From Rotaria macrura (lineage: Eukaryota; Rotifera; Eurotatoria; Philodinida; Philodinidae): DNA of 64,000 nucleotides. The notes beneath the pieces are model-generated. The model did no database searches. It had not been told where the DNA came from and saw only the letters and a list, made by a program, of their open reading frames with translations. Below are positions 12,601-31,412 of this stretch, in pieces (the first letter of the stretch is position 1; each line of letters opens with the position of its first letter). Where the stretch lies: assembly GCA_900239685.1 (NCBI GenBank), contig OENT01000072.1, positions 1 to 64,000 on the forward strand. Reading direction: 5' to 3'. Both the position numbers and the translations under genes were made by a program.

Positions 12601-15600
12601 TATGTTTAGCTGACTTTGCTGTTTAAGAATCTCGATTGTTCAATTATTTCAAGCGAACGATTGATGCGCATTCGAATGGTACATGTTGAGGCAAAAAAAG
12701 CAACGATTTCAGTCGGATAAATATTGAAAAATGACAAGAGACCTTTCAAAAATGAATTTATACGATGAGACTATTTATCGAATATCATGGCGACTTGTTC
12801 GAACATTTTCAGTAAACCAATGAGCACCATGTTTTTGTGTCGATACCCATTAGCGTTGACATGACTGTTCAACTCCTCCATTTACATATCATCATAATAG
12901 TTATCTTTCGATGCTGTATCAAGATTACAGCAGTTTGTGTTTTATACATAGGTTGTCTTTAGGAAAGAAAAAAGCTTTGATTTTGTTGTTATAAGATGTT
13001 TCTTCAATAGCTACAGAAAAGCGGCCTCCTATCGATGTCTTATCGATAGACGAAAATCTTGTCCAAAATCTTAGATACAGTTCAATAAGTTGTCAGGTAA
13101 CGCTGACAGATTGATTTTGTTTATTTTAGTTAAGTATGCCCAAATCACGTGACTAACTCAATAGAAATTCATAAAAATATGTTTTTCAAGAACTTTTCAG
13201 ATAAGATCTTCAAAAAAATCTTGAACAAGATTTTATCAATTCTTTTAACTGAAATATAGGTGAAATCGAAAATACTGCATTCGTTACATCGCAGTCCATA
13301 TTTTTACTTTGTTCGGCAATCGATCCCAAGTAAACGATTCAATCAAAAGAGTAACTGGTCATAAGTTAATCTTGGAATTTCCTACTTAAGAGAGAAGTCG
13401 ACTAGTCAATCAAGTGAGAGGTGTTTGACGACCGTCAACTATTTCACTAATGTCAAAGTACATTTTCACTGACGATGACTTTCAAAAAAAGTACAAATGA
13501 CTAGAAGATTAGAATCATAAGTGTACGATTAAAATCCATCAAAAACAAAGAAATACAATGAGGATAGAATTTAAAAGAATTTTAACGAAATAAAAAAGCA
13601 GATCGTTGAAGTCGGCTAAGAAATGGCCATACGATAAAATTAATTAATGATTTATTACTTTTTCAGACGTTTCTAAATATGAACAATGAATCATTTACCA
13701 TATTGTTTCGTCTTGTTATGTTCAAAGCTTCGGATTGCAATGGTTTCATTCATGATGAACAAGATCAGGTGCGATTGGGATAATTTCTAAAACAATACGA
13801 ACATATATCAAAACATCTTTGAAGCGAATGAAATAGATTTCAATAATCCCCCCAATCAGATTATCTTTACTTTAAAAGAAAGAGAAAACACGTTGAAAAA
13901 CAGTACAATTCAGAATTTATCTACAAAAATCAAAATCAAAGTTCAGCCTCTCAAATGAACTTTTGAAAAATGTTACTTATTTGTGTAAAGTTGAGCGAAC
14001 GCAAACTTTAAACAAAACCTTGTTTTTTCAAAGGTTTGCCACGGTCGTACGGAGCTCGTCAAATCAGCTTGGAAATTCTCGTTTTTTTTATTCTAATCGA
14101 GCTCCGTTTGATCTTCAAAACTCAAGCAAATTAATATTCGAATAGTAGAAACGCATCAAAGCAGTCGACTACACTAAATGTGTCAAGTTTCTTATGACTT
14201 TATTCTTTAGGTGTTTCGAAAGAGTCTAAGATATGGGTCCCTTCTCCATGGCAAACATTTCAGAAAGATACCCAGGGCACATAATCAGACATTAAGATCT
14301 GACAAGATTCTGCATCTGATCTTGTATGATCTGTAAGATCAGACGAAAAAGCGTACACAAAATCATGCTCTCAGAAGTTTGACATTAAGTCTTACTCTAA
14401 AGCTCTTGACAGATCTTGTTCTTCTGTCTGTTGACGATTGAAAAGTAACAGCATTTCCATAGTAATCAATAGTTTTAGTAGAATGCCTTTGTATTGAGAA
14501 AGTCTCGTTTACCAGTGAAATATTTTTTCAAAGAACAAAAAGAATAGAGTCGAAAGGTAAGAACGGATAAATGTTGAACCGAAAGAGAATTGATGAGGTG
14601 TGTGAAGTTTCCAGCTCCACAGCTGCTGAGCTTCTATGATATTATAAGGTTTTCCATAAAGTATTTTCTGCCGAATGAAAAGATTTTGTAAAACCCGAAA
14701 GTGAGATTCTTTCGAAGAATTGGAACAAAAATTTTGATATGGGAAGAGAATCATATTGAGTTTAGGGAACGCAACTGTAATTGTCACAATCTTCAACTTG
14801 CTAGATCTATGGCACTCAAATTCACTGAGGTGCTTCTACCATAATAATACTAATTCCCTTGACTTTGAAGCACAAACGCACCTTGAATATGATAAAAGAC
14901 AACAGTTTTCGAGTGAGTTTGACGAGCACTCCTTGACTGTGAGAAAACGTGGGAAAATGAACTTTTACTTAAAATCTGCATCGTCCACAAGTTTTCCGTT
15001 CAAAAAAATGTTGAAATTTGATTTTTCTGATAAACAAATTAATATTTCTTCTACGCTAATATGATGAAAAGACGTGAGGACTGTCTTTTCTTTGACAATA
15101 CTTGTTCATATTGAACATGATTCAAGTGCTCAAGGTTTTTTGAAAACGTAAGTAAGAATGTTGCACTTCATGCACGGGCTCAACAAAAAAAACGTGTAGA
15201 GCGTTTTGTAAAGGAACGATTTTCCGATCTGATCCTGTTGAAAATAGCATCATGAATAAAATACGTCTCCTGCTGACTATTCTCAACTTTTTCCAGTTTT
15301 ATTCCTTGAATCATGAGAAAAATATGAACAAAAATCCATTTTAAATGAATTGTTGGAATAAAAATTCAACATTTTAAGATAAACCCGTGTTAAAAGAATT
15401 TACTCAGGAAGATGATCTACCTTAAGATTCATATTCAAATAAAAAAGAGTTCGAAGCCATTTTACTCGTACACTTGAAAACTTGACGAGAATTCCACTTG
15501 TCTCCTCTTTCATTGTTCAACTCACACAATCGAGACGCTAGACCAATGACTATTTTTTCGTTGCGAAAACTGTTCAGTAACTAAAAAGTGAAGAGTGTGT

Positions 15601-17990
15601 AATCTGATTTGATAAATACAAAGATCGACGAAATTATCTAAGGAATATACCTTCGTTTCATGGATTCAATAAGATTGAAAGAAATTTTTACTTCATAGTG
15701 AAATCCATGGCTTCCATGAACACCTGTAACAATTTTTGTACGATGATGCCTTCATGTCCGTTCACACTGGTATCGCATAAGTTATGCGTACAAAACTCTA
15801 CTTGAATTATATTGCTATTGTTTATCATAAACTAAATGAATAGGTTTTGAATACGATGGCATCACTAGAAAATTGTGCGGTCATTTTAGAATAAGTATCA
15901 CTTCTAATAGTCGATATTTTCGTTGAATTCTTTTGTTTTATTTCAGTCACTTTTAATCCTACAGTTACAAGGACGTGTCGAAGAATGAACTGGAAAATAC
16001 TTTATGTTTATCAATGAACTAGCTTTCACAAGATAATATCCTAGCTGAGTGTGGAACAAGGCGTCTGCGCTGAGCATATCTTCAAGCTGCTTTTTCTTGC
16101 TTTCACAATTACGACATTTTTCATTTGATAAGATCATTGTTGTCTCTTCTCCGAGGATTCTGACTTGCAGACATGTTTTTCTTCAATTAAGAAAGAAACG
16201 TTCGCAATCAAACAGATTCGAGAGTGATCACCCTGTTGCTCAAAAGGACGATCCGGTTCATCTTCGACACCCAATAGTAGAAAAATTGTTTAATTTCAAG
16301 AACTTTGAGAGAAAATTGTTTTCAACTGTTTTATTCAAATATGCAAATATATCATAGGGACGGAGTTCACTCATTCTGAGGAAATTTTATTTAATGTAAA
16401 TTGGTGATATGTCTTTTCAAATTGACAATGTAAATGACATTTATGATCAATAGCATTTGAATTGAAGATCACGTTCGAGCTATGTTGCTGTTCAAATGTC
16501 TTTCACCTATGTTGTTGAGCATTTTAGGGCATTTCAAAACACATTTGATCATCTATTTCAACACTGCTTGTAGATCATGTTTTACGAGAAGTCTATTTTT
16601 GCGAGCATTGTAGAAATCAAACTAATGATTTCCATTAATAATTTCAAATATAAAAAACGAAATTTTCTCGATGCCAAATGTTTTTCTCTGAAGTAGAAAT
16701 GCGTTTCATTTTGACTCAAATCATATTTCTCGGATTGAGCCAGTCAACTACGTCTCGCGAAGAACTTCGTGACATATTATTTGTTTAGATTCCATTGCAA
16801 AGAAACTTATTGGAAGCGACGTTTTGCGTCTTGCTTAATTAAACCTTTTCTTTTTCTCATATTACGATATGAAGAGCACTTCTACAAGAGAGAAGATCTG
16901 CTTTCTAAGGGGTTGCCCTTTCATTTCTTGTCTTAACATAAAAAATGAGGGTATAGAGAAAGAACTCTGCCTCGCATTAGCATGAGATATTCTCTTCTAA
17001 ATCAATAAGAAAATTATTTGAGAGTTCAAAAGTAAACTTTGATTAACCAACAAGATCAAAGTAACTGTTGACTGATGTCCGTTGAATACTATTCATCTAA
17101 CATCATTGGCTGGCACTGAAAATTTCATTTTATTAGAATATATCGTGGTTTAAGAGCAAATTTTGACTCGTTTAGAAGAAAAATCAAAATTTTATAATCC
17201 AATAACTATTAACTGTTGATTGAAAGAATGATGTCAATGTGAAGACAAAGATCTCTCGTCCAATTGGCTTTTAGATTCCCAATTCATTAAAAGGAGTTTA
17301 AAATAGGTTTACCTATATTATTTCTATTATCCAACAATCATAAATAGAATATTCTACTTATGATTTATTGAGTTCCTATGGATTTTCGACATTGCTTTCC
17401 TTGTCATTAAAATATATCATTGTTAATCATATATCTTTTCGAGAAGAATGTTTTGTTTACAGGATTGAATGAATAGAAGAAAATAGGATATTTAACACAA
17501 TAAACAAAACTAATGACTCTTCTCTAGTCAAATGTAAATGACATTTATGTTTAGTCAATATCTAATGAGAAATTTCTTTCGTAGGGGATAAAAGATTATT
17601 TAGTCCGACACTAATTTAGAGCAAAATTTAGATTCTGATTCGAATCCATGAGATGTTCTAGTTAACAGGTTTATTTAAATAATCGAGTCGATTGAAGAGA
17701 GTCAAACGATTAACGTTGAATAGCATTTTATTCGAATCGATCAAGTTTATATTTCAGAGAATTTTTCTTTCCTTCTTCCTCTCTCTCTCTCATTCGCCCT
17801 GGAAGAGCAAATCATTGATGATCGTAGTAATAAGCAGTTCTGCAAAAGATTTAATGCTTGCCGATGCTTTCGACAAAATTCTCGATATTCACAAAAAAAA
17901 ACAATTAGAAAACAAAACTCACCAATAACAATCAAGGCAATGGCAATCGATTAAGTCTTTACGAAATTTAACATAAATAGAAAAGGAAAG
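9666..17990. other. Gene-poor stretch, no supported gene
   Basis: About 8.3 kb without a gene I can support. Open frames up to about 100 codons exist (for example 14509-15064 and 15943-16357 on either strand) but show no family resemblance and overlap each other in opposite directions. Two perfect short hairpins are visible: CTATCGAT / ATCGATAG at 13029-13049 and TCTGATCTT / AAGATCAGA at 14315-14343, the latter inside a run of GATCTTG-like words. Genes here have introns of over 3 kb, so isolated small exons could be hidden in this stretch. Confidence 0.4.
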
Positions 17991-18254
17991 CTATAGAATG
18001 ACCATTTCAGTCAGCATTTGATTGGCATTGTTTTTCTTGTTATTTTGAAGTCGTTTTTTCGGAAATTGAAAATAGTGAACGAGACGATTGCTTGAAAATG
18101 ATAGAATAATCCAACAAAAAACAATAATTAGAAAAGGTGCTGAACCAATAATCACTCCTAAAATCCATCGTTGAGTTCGAATTTTATCTATTTCAATGTC
18201 ATGTGTCGTATTCATCATTGCCAATGTTAAAGATAACGTCGATGTAACAGCCAT
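17991..18254 (-). CDS. Hypothetical small single-pass membrane protein
   Basis: An 87-codon frame with one clear hydrophobic segment at about residues 32-52 (ILGVIIGSAPFLIIVFCWII) followed by a basic tail with PKKR and NNKKNN. The N-terminal part carries an NTT glycosylation site. Just upstream on the same strand, near 18425-18364, an ATG opens a 20-codon hydrophobic stretch that ends in a good donor (GTGAGT). A stop codon prevents joining it to this frame in the simplest way. The gene may therefore have a more complex 5' end, or the two may be unrelated. I do not recognise the family. Confidence 0.3.
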   Translation of the reverse strand: MAVTSTLSLTLAMMNTTHDIEIDKIRTQRWILGVIIGSAPFLIIVFCWIILSFSSNRLVHYFQFPKKRLQNNKKNNANQMLTEMVIL

Positions 18255-19185
18255 TGTGTATAATGCCCATTAGGAATAAGAAAGTGCTTGCCTTTCCAGT
18301 ATGGGAACAAGGAAGAAAGACATAAGTACGTTAGAATCTTGGTAATTACTTCCTTGGCTTACTCACGAGGAAGAAAGCGTATGTTAACGGCATAACAAAT
18401 AAACTCTCAACGACAAAAGAAATCATTTTATTCATCAATATCCGACGGGTTTTCGTTATTCAACGTTCATCGACTTTGTTTCGAATAAATTTACGATCAA
18501 TGAACGTTTTTGTCGTGCTTTTAAGACGAAGTAAAAAATTAAAAAATATTTTATTGAATTTTTTCATAATATGAAATCTTTCGATAGTAGAGGTTGAGTC
18601 ATTGTTGGAAATGGTGAGTAATCGATTGTCAAAGATGTTTATTAGTCATTCTGAGAATTCACTACTAGGAAAATTTAAAAATAAACATACCACTATTTAT
18701 TTAAAAAATGAAGTTTATTTCAGGACTATTCTTATTAACTGAAGAAAAAATCGTTGTTCATGAATTTTTATTTGCCTTTTTTTCTGACATCTAATTATTC
18801 ATAAAATAAAATTGCACAATTTTCACGTTTCTTACATAATTCTCTGCGTTTATCTTACGAAATCCTCTTAAATTATACATACGGGAGCTTTGAAAACGTT
18901 CGATTCATGCTGACACGACATCAAGAATGTCTTATCATTGAAACATAGTGATTCACGGAGAGTTCTCACAGATTTAAGTGTCTGTACGGTTTTCGGCTAG
19001 ATGGGTAATTTCACTAGATACACTTTCGTCATCATGATGTCGTCATCACTACATTATTCTATTCTTTGGACGTCTTGTTCACGGTAGAAGCAGAACAAGA
19101 CACGAGGAAAAAAGAGAGAGAAAAAAACATGAGCAAATAAAGTAAGCGTGCAATGAGTGTTAATGCTTGATTGTATTTTTATTCG
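18255..19185. other. Intergenic stretch, no supported gene
   Basis: Nothing supported apart from the possible 20-codon signal-like exon on the minus strand at 18364-18425 described with the preceding gene. Confidence 0.4.
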
Positions 19186-19779
19186 ATGAAACGAAAGTTA
19201 GAACAGGATTCCGCTTCATCAAAGGTAGACGATCATACGAATATGACTGAACATAAAGTTACTTCAGTTAACTCGACACCTTCAGGGGTAAGTTATAAAT
19301 AAGATACATTTAGATTTCATATCGTTCTCTTTTGCTGGAATACAATCTAAGTATTGCAAAGTTTAATATTGATACACTATAGTTAGGTGTCGACGTAAAC
19401 CATATACGAAGATTAGGTATAGAAGACAACAACGAGATTTTGTCAATGAGAAACGACTGCTAATCTTGTTTTTAGTTATGGTTTTGCTTCGTCTTTCCGA
19501 GTCAGAAATTCCGACAAGGAATAATGTCAGTAAGTCAGAAATCAGTTCTATTATAAAGAAAAGGGCAAATTATAAAGAAAAACAAATCTGTCCATCTGTA
19601 GTCAACATCGTCTTCAGTCTGTTTAAAGTTATTCTCATTTATTATCTGCTAACACCTGGAGAAAAACATTTTTGCCGAGTGTATGCAAACAAATAGCTGA
19701 AGTAGCACGTATTCAATGTGCCCGATGTGATTTTAGTCGTGTCGAAAATCATCCAGAAAATCGTCGGACACCCAAATGA
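19186..19779 (+). CDS. Hypothetical small gene with a CxxC exon, structure unresolved
   Basis: The best evidence is a first exon, 19186-19287, of 34 codons (MKRKLEQDSASSKVDDH and on) ending exactly at a strong donor GGG/GTAAGT. There is also a later exon-like stretch near 19699-19779, after an AATAG acceptor, reading EVARIQCARCDFSRVENH and ending in TGA. Its CARCDF is a CxxC pair that could bind zinc. Between them at least two frames are open after the TATAG acceptor near 19381, and I cannot decide how they join. No family was recognised. Confidence 0.3.
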
Positions 19780-20277
19780 TAAAACCGAGTATTGCTAAAC
19801 GCATGAAAAATTATTTATTTTGTGGTCTTTATCAAGATCAAGCAATCTCATCGACGTGTTTATCAAAGTCAACATCAGACTCGAAAAGTAAATATGTTAT
19901 ATAAAATATGTATATAATGTTGAATTATCTTCATTGATTGCGAGTGACATCTACAGATCATTTATGTGTTAATTTACTTCTGTAACTTATTTCTCTTCAG
20001 TTTTTCAAATGATACAAATTTTCGGAAAAAGAAAACTTTAAAAAGTCTCATATTGAATTGCTGCTTTATTGATCTTTCCTCCATTCAATGGTCGTTGATA
20101 CATATATATATATATGCCTGTTTCTGTTTTTTCTTTTTTTTGATTCTATTGGGGGAGAAAAACAAATAGATTCTTTCTACGAGTCTCTTCTACCGAAATA
20201 TATTTAAATAGTTCGATTATCGTTAAATATTCGTGCACATTTTCTTTCTGTTTCTTCTCTGTCGACAAGTCATACCT

Positions 20278-25883
<5,606 letters not shown>

Positions 25884-25884
<1 letters not shown>

Positions 25885-25900
25885 ATAAAAATAAAATAAA
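25884..25900 (+). terminator. Overlapping polyadenylation signals of the p38 gene
   Basis: AATAAA begins on the last base of the TGA stop codon and further AATAAA hexamers follow within 17 bases. Confidence 0.6.
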
Positions 25901-26547
25901 ACTCCATTGAAATTAGTGTAGAACTAATTCTTGTCGATATTATCTTTTGTTTTCTTGTTATTAATTGTATTTGGATATCCCCACAATTCGTTTGTTTACT
26001 TTATCTCAGAATATGTTTTCTACCGGAGTCTTGCCTATTTTTTTATACATACGTCGTTTATTCTTTTTTGTCTGAGCACAATATCCTATTTATGCTTTCT
26101 TCTTCTATTTTCATTCATTCGCCGTTCACCTACTTCTTCTGTTAACCTTTCGTGTTTTTCCTTTCTGACCTCTCTCTATCGGCATCGTCTCGTTTATTTC
26201 GTTTTTACATTCTGCAATTTGTGAACTCGAGAAGATAAAATGAAAATATTTTATGTTTGATTGAAACGAGACAATTTATTATTTCCAAATTTTGTGTTTT
26301 CCTCGTGTTTTTTCGTGTATTTAACGAAAGCTATGCATCAATATTGATGAGATTTTCGTGATATTTGAAAACAAATCTTTTTCTCTTGAAAACTAAAATT
26401 TCTTCGAATAGAAACAAAATAAAGAAATAGTTTATTACACAATAAATGCGCATGTCATACAAAACCAATGTCGTTTTACTAATTAATCCTGCTGATCATA
26501 ATTTTAGTCAATCAAATCATCATTGCCAACTGAGCTGAATGCGTCTT
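25901..26547. other. Intergenic T-rich stretch
   Basis: Pyrimidine-rich DNA downstream of the p38 gene. The long open frame at 25931-26224 is low-complexity T-rich sequence and not convincing as a protein. Confidence 0.5.
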
Positions 26548-27216
26548 CTTGATTGCGGACGTTTTTTTCTCTAATTAAGGAAAAATGCCCGCAAAGCAGA
26601 ATCAGGGGGGGGGAGGGAGAAAAGTGTCCGCATTATGGAAACAAACGAAATTGATATTTAAACATGATTGATGAAGATAGCTCTATTAAACAATATGAGC
26701 TGGCTCAAGCTGCTCAAGCTGCTCTAATACTCTTGACTAAGTGTCATTCAGAATGAATGACCGAGGTCATTTTCTAAGCATGTATTCGGTCTGTCTGCTT
26801 GGATAAGATGTGTCCAGGAATCAGAAGAATCTATTATGGTTCGAGTTAAGCGAGAAGACTCAACAACGAACAACACGTCCCAGAAGAGTCAAGTGACGGA
26901 GAAATGATAACAAGTTAAGTCAAGCCAAGGAAGAATATTGAAAAGGTTTCTCGGATGTCATTGGTTATCAAACGAGATTGCGACCAACTGTTTATCGGTG
27001 CATCAAGTTATTCGATACCACTGACAAATATGATCGTGATTATGATCTCACCAAAAGTTAGTTGTTTAAATATTTATCATAATTGGTTTTCCTGTATTCT
27101 TTTTTCATCTAATAAATCTTGTCTTGTTTCCATAATGCGGACACTTTCTTCTCCCCCCTCATTCTGCTTTGCGGACATTTATTCTTAATTGAAGGAATAA
27201 AATGTCCGCGATCAAG
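26548..27216. mobile_element. Fold-back / MITE-like element with ~95-bp inverted ends
   Basis: The two ends are inverted copies of each other: left about 26548-26645, right about 27120-27216. Each arm starts CTTGAT(T/C)GCGGAC and contains an internal palindrome (GCGGACATTT to AAATGTCCGC), then GCAAAGCAGAAT, a G-rich run (nine G at 26605-26613 on the left), and AGTGTCCGCATTATGGAAACAA. The GCGGACA word thus recurs three times per arm. The 470-base middle shows no transposase frame. It is a non-autonomous DNA element or fold-back element. I could not find a matching target-site duplication, so its superfamily is not assigned. Confidence 0.8.
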
Positions 27217-28720
27217 CTGAAAACTAGATGAATCGTGAAAGTGAAATGTTTCCTTGTTTCACTCGTCGATTCAAACGAAAAACAAAAACGCGGTTGATCT
27301 TAACCTAAATAACTTGTCTGTCGGTTTTCCACTATTAATTCCTACGAATCACATTATTGAAAAGGGCAACCGTCTCGTAAATTAGTGATAAACTTGACTT
27401 GTTTATAGAATACTAATACAATCCTTTGTCGTTGCTGATAAACAGTTGAATATAACAATCGATTGTTGAATAACGAAGGAATAAAGTTCAATAGAATTAT
27501 TAAGAGAAATTTAACGATTCTTCTCTATGTTAAATTAGAATCAACCTCAATCACATTTTTTGACTGATGCAATCATATTAATGATATTTACTGTGGACAG
27601 AAATACCGCTAATATATTTCATTGTGAAGAAATTGAGGCATCTCACTTTTATTTTCATCAATTAATATATAAGGAGCATGAGTGACATCTACAGTCTTAT
27701 AAGAGAGTCCTGAATTCCAAAAGACTCCACTTTTCCCCTCTTTCTGGGTCAATCGAAGTTGTCCACAAAATTTCGGGTATCGGGACAATTTTCTAGAAAA
27801 GAGAAGAATATCATTTGGACAGACCAGAGTAGAACTAGAGACTCACTCATTATACACGAGTCTGAGCATTGTCCAAGAGTGATCTTACTAAAAGACCTTG
27901 CCAATGGAAGAAAACAAGACTTCTCTCAGCAAAGTCATGATATGCATTGGTAATTTTTAGTCAATAAGGGATTCGATTTACTTATTTTCCTAGTAGATAT
28001 CTGAAAGAAGTAACATGTGAAATGTCAATTATTCTTTTCATATTCACCGTTGGAGATGACCTTATAAGAAAGCAAGTTGAATTCGTTTGCCATTTAGCGC
28101 ATTTCAACAGCTCTAAATGAAATCGAGCTTGCATAGACAAGTAGAATGATAAACATGTTAATCAAGCTATACAGAAAGGAAAAAACGTTTGCCAGGTTTT
28201 TATAGCCTTGCAAGGCTACATAGAATGAAAATAAACTAATAATGATCGCTAATTATTCCATCATGTATTCGATGGTGGATTGTATGGAAGCATCAAAACT
28301 CCATGTTCATCCTTGTTTTCACTGCGAGAAATCAATTATTTTTAAAACCCAATGAATTCATTCGAGAAGCCGTACGGTTTTCAATGATTTATAACTGGAT
28401 GTTCGTTTAATGACATGTAACTATTCATTGATTTGTCGTTTTTCAACCTGAAATAGAACAGTGATTACGTTTTTATTTATTTTGTCCAGTCGAAGTTAAT
28501 TGGAGTATTGAATTGATGCCGTTAAGATGATTGACTAGATAGATGTTTATCGTACGTGTACAAGTTCTTTTTTAATCTAATAAATTCGTACTAAGAAAAA
28601 TGACGTTTTGTTAATAAGTTCGCTTGATCAATCGACTTACGGCACGTTGTGTAACTTCACTTTGTTTTTCTGATTTGAATTCCTTTTATTTGACAGATTT
28701 ATTTGCTCTTTATATTTCAG
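27217..28720. other. Intergenic stretch, no supported gene
   Basis: No coding or repeated structure supported. A perfect 16-base palindrome, TAGCCTTGCAAGGCTA, lies near 28203-28218. Confidence 0.45.
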
Positions 28721-29505
28721 AAGAATTAAAAATTTTTCTCGTAAGAGAACAACCCCTGAATAGACATATAACAAAATCATAGTCGTCGAAAATCAATCGA
28801 CAACTCTAAACCGAGGTTTTCCTTTCTTTCTAATAGATTGTTAACAATGATTCAGTGGAAAGTTTTTCGTCTATTGACTCTTTCAAAAGACGAGCATCTC
28901 GATGTGTTAAAACTTTGAATGATGGAATCATAATTCAACGTGAGTAAATAATTGGAGAAACAATTTTGAGAGTATGCTACTATTCGGGAGAACGAGTCAA
29001 ATCTATGCAAGAAACATATGATGTTTGGTCGTCATTTATTAAAGCAAAGGCGAGTGCTAAAATCAGACATTTGACGGCACGTTTGTAGATTATCGATTGC
29101 ATTTGTTCATATGAAACGGGATCACATCTAAGTCTTCTGGTAATCACCATTGAATAACAAAAATCAAGTGAAGGAGAGAAACGTCTAGAATAAGGTTTAA
29201 TTGCCATTAAAATAAAGTTATTTTAAAATTGATATTGAAACAGTCTCGTCTACAGTAATAAATGAAGAACAAAGATCAAACTAGTGAATGGAGAAGCTTT
29301 CTCGTGACTGATTCATTTCAGATTTTGAAACTTCCTTCAATGATTCAATCTCTGTAATGCGAATAAAATCCTCTTGTAGATTTTAAAAGATTTTCTTTTT
29401 TCAGAACTTAACACGAACTTGAATAATTTTCCATGTTTTAGCATAGTTAAAGATCATCTAATGCTTTTTGCAATAGAAATGGATACCTTACAGACGACTC
29501 AGTGA
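28721..29505 (+). CDS. Candidate three-exon gene fragment, unrecognised
   Basis: Three stretches with good splice signals keep one reading frame: 28721-28740 (20 nt, between TATATTTCAG and GTAAGAG), 28837-28939 (103 nt, between TTTCTAATAG and GTGAGT) and 29405-29505 (after TTTTTTCAG, ending in TGA). The middle exon reads with serine and basic clusters (VESFSSIDSFKRRASRC). An AATAAA follows at 29783-29788. No upstream exon was found and the sequence resembles no family I know. In AT-rich DNA a chain like this can arise by chance, so this is only a lead. Confidence 0.28.
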
Positions 29506-31412
29506 AGATTTACATTGTAAAATGCCCAACCATCGACTAGTCATATGTCAGACCAAGAATCTATAGAAGTAATAAGAGATTGTATTGTGTTTTCAGTAAA
29601 AATAGTATGCTAATAAATCATTCTCTCTGGGTTTTATCTTCCCTATGTCGAAAAATCGAACGAAACCGATTCGGATCATTTCATGAAAATTCATTCATAG
29701 AACTTATTCTAATTACACAGATTTTGCCCATTTTTCAAAGAATCTGCCAGTTCAAGTACATCATGCTTTATACTCATAGATCAATAAATAAAGAGACATT
29801 TAGCTAAAATTCCTTTTGTTCTTAATGGATTGGGATGTTTCACGATGTTGCCATCATCTACTCTCATAAGGAAACTCAAAATCTATGTCAACCTCATGAC
29901 ATTTCACTCTCATTGATGACCACAATCCAAACGTGCTCCATGTACAATGCGAGTTTTATACAAACCTTCAATGAGATATTACAAGATGCGACGATCGGAT
30001 TCGCTGTTTTACTGAGGAGTTTCGATTATTACACAATCGAATATGGACATTCGACATTTTCAGGTTCTGTGGATATTCTACGTATCTCGTTGTCATTCTA
30101 CTTCGCCAACATTTTAAATAGGGATGCCAATTGAACCAATTTTATAAATTTCAAGTTCACAGTCCAAGTCTCTTTTTCAGATATTTTCTCATTTAAGAAT
30201 GATGTAAAACTGCAGCATGATGAAAATTTTCTCAGATGGGCATTGAAATTGAATACATTAAACTATGAATAAAAGAGCTGGGAAGTATCACAATTTACTC
30301 TACTGAAGTCGAAAGTAACACTGCCGAAAGGTAAAAATGTCGAGAATGAAAATTTTAGAGATGTCGAAAGATATAAACGTTGAAAATCATAGTTTATGAA
30401 GCGATGAACTCTCTCACGCTCACCCGCATTCTTGCACCCGCATTTAAATACTTCTTTATTCTTTTCGACATTTTTTCTTTCGATCAAACTAGGGCTAGCC
30501 AGAATCATGCCGTATCTTGAGATGCTTCTTCTGTGTGAACATTGTTCTTGCCATGTTGCTCTGTCAACGATTGATAGATTCTATTGAAAACATGAAAAAA
30601 TTCTTCATACTAGAAATAGAATTGATTCATTGTTCACTTAGCTCTCCCAAGTCGATTCTTCAACTAGATAGTGAGGAATTTCAACCTCTTTCATTCATTT
30701 TCAATAGAATCTAATTGACTGCAGCATCTCTGTCATGCACACTCTTCTATAGAAACCAACAAGTGGAAAATGAAAGAAGTTTAGTCGAATAAACTGTTTC
30801 TTTTCCTATCTTCCGTTTTTCATTATTTATCCCAATTAACTTTCTGAAATTCGAGTTTAACTATTAATATACCATTTCTAATGTTAGAATTTTTCTACGT
30901 AAACCTCCATGCTGGTTCATACTCAAAAACAAAAAACACATTTCTTCTATGCGAAATCAAATATCCAACATTCCTTCATCATCCAGAACTTCTTAAAGAA
31001 TTATACTCAAAATAGAATCACTTCAGTCGGTATTTTAAATTTTAGATCCATACTTCTCTTTGCCAAAAGCAGAATCTCAATGCGTTTTTTCCCGTTCAAT
31101 AAACACCGACAGCGATAAAATCAATATTGATGACCGATTGTATAAATGTGTAATGACGATAAAAAGCGATTGAAATTTGTTTGGGATCAAAAGTAAAGGT
31201 TTATTTTACATTTGTGAAAGGAAAGCGCAAATCGAGAAGAACTAGTTGAGCATGTTTTATTGGCGTTAATTAACAGAGAAAAGAAAAGAAGCGTTCAAAA
31301 TATTTACATTTTACAAGCTTCGCTTGAAACAAATAAAAAGTATTCATTCGTTTCTCGATAGACGTTACAAGACGTTGAGCTGGCATTGTCTTTGTCTCGG
31401 CCTTTGTCTGGT
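29506..31412. other. Intergenic stretch, no supported gene
   Basis: No credible gene or repeat was seen. Open frames near 29580-30134 and 30517-31118 lack splice context or family resemblance. Confidence 0.45.

Noticed and set aside
14509-15064. Overlapping ~100-codon frames on both strands
   Set aside because: They face each other and neither resembles a protein family.
17580-17660. Possible tRNA gene from a GATTCGAATCC B-box-like word
   Set aside because: No A box or cloverleaf could be folded upstream of it.
25931-26224. 97-codon plus-strand frame after the p38 gene
   Set aside because: Low-complexity Phe/Leu/Ser reading of T-rich DNA.
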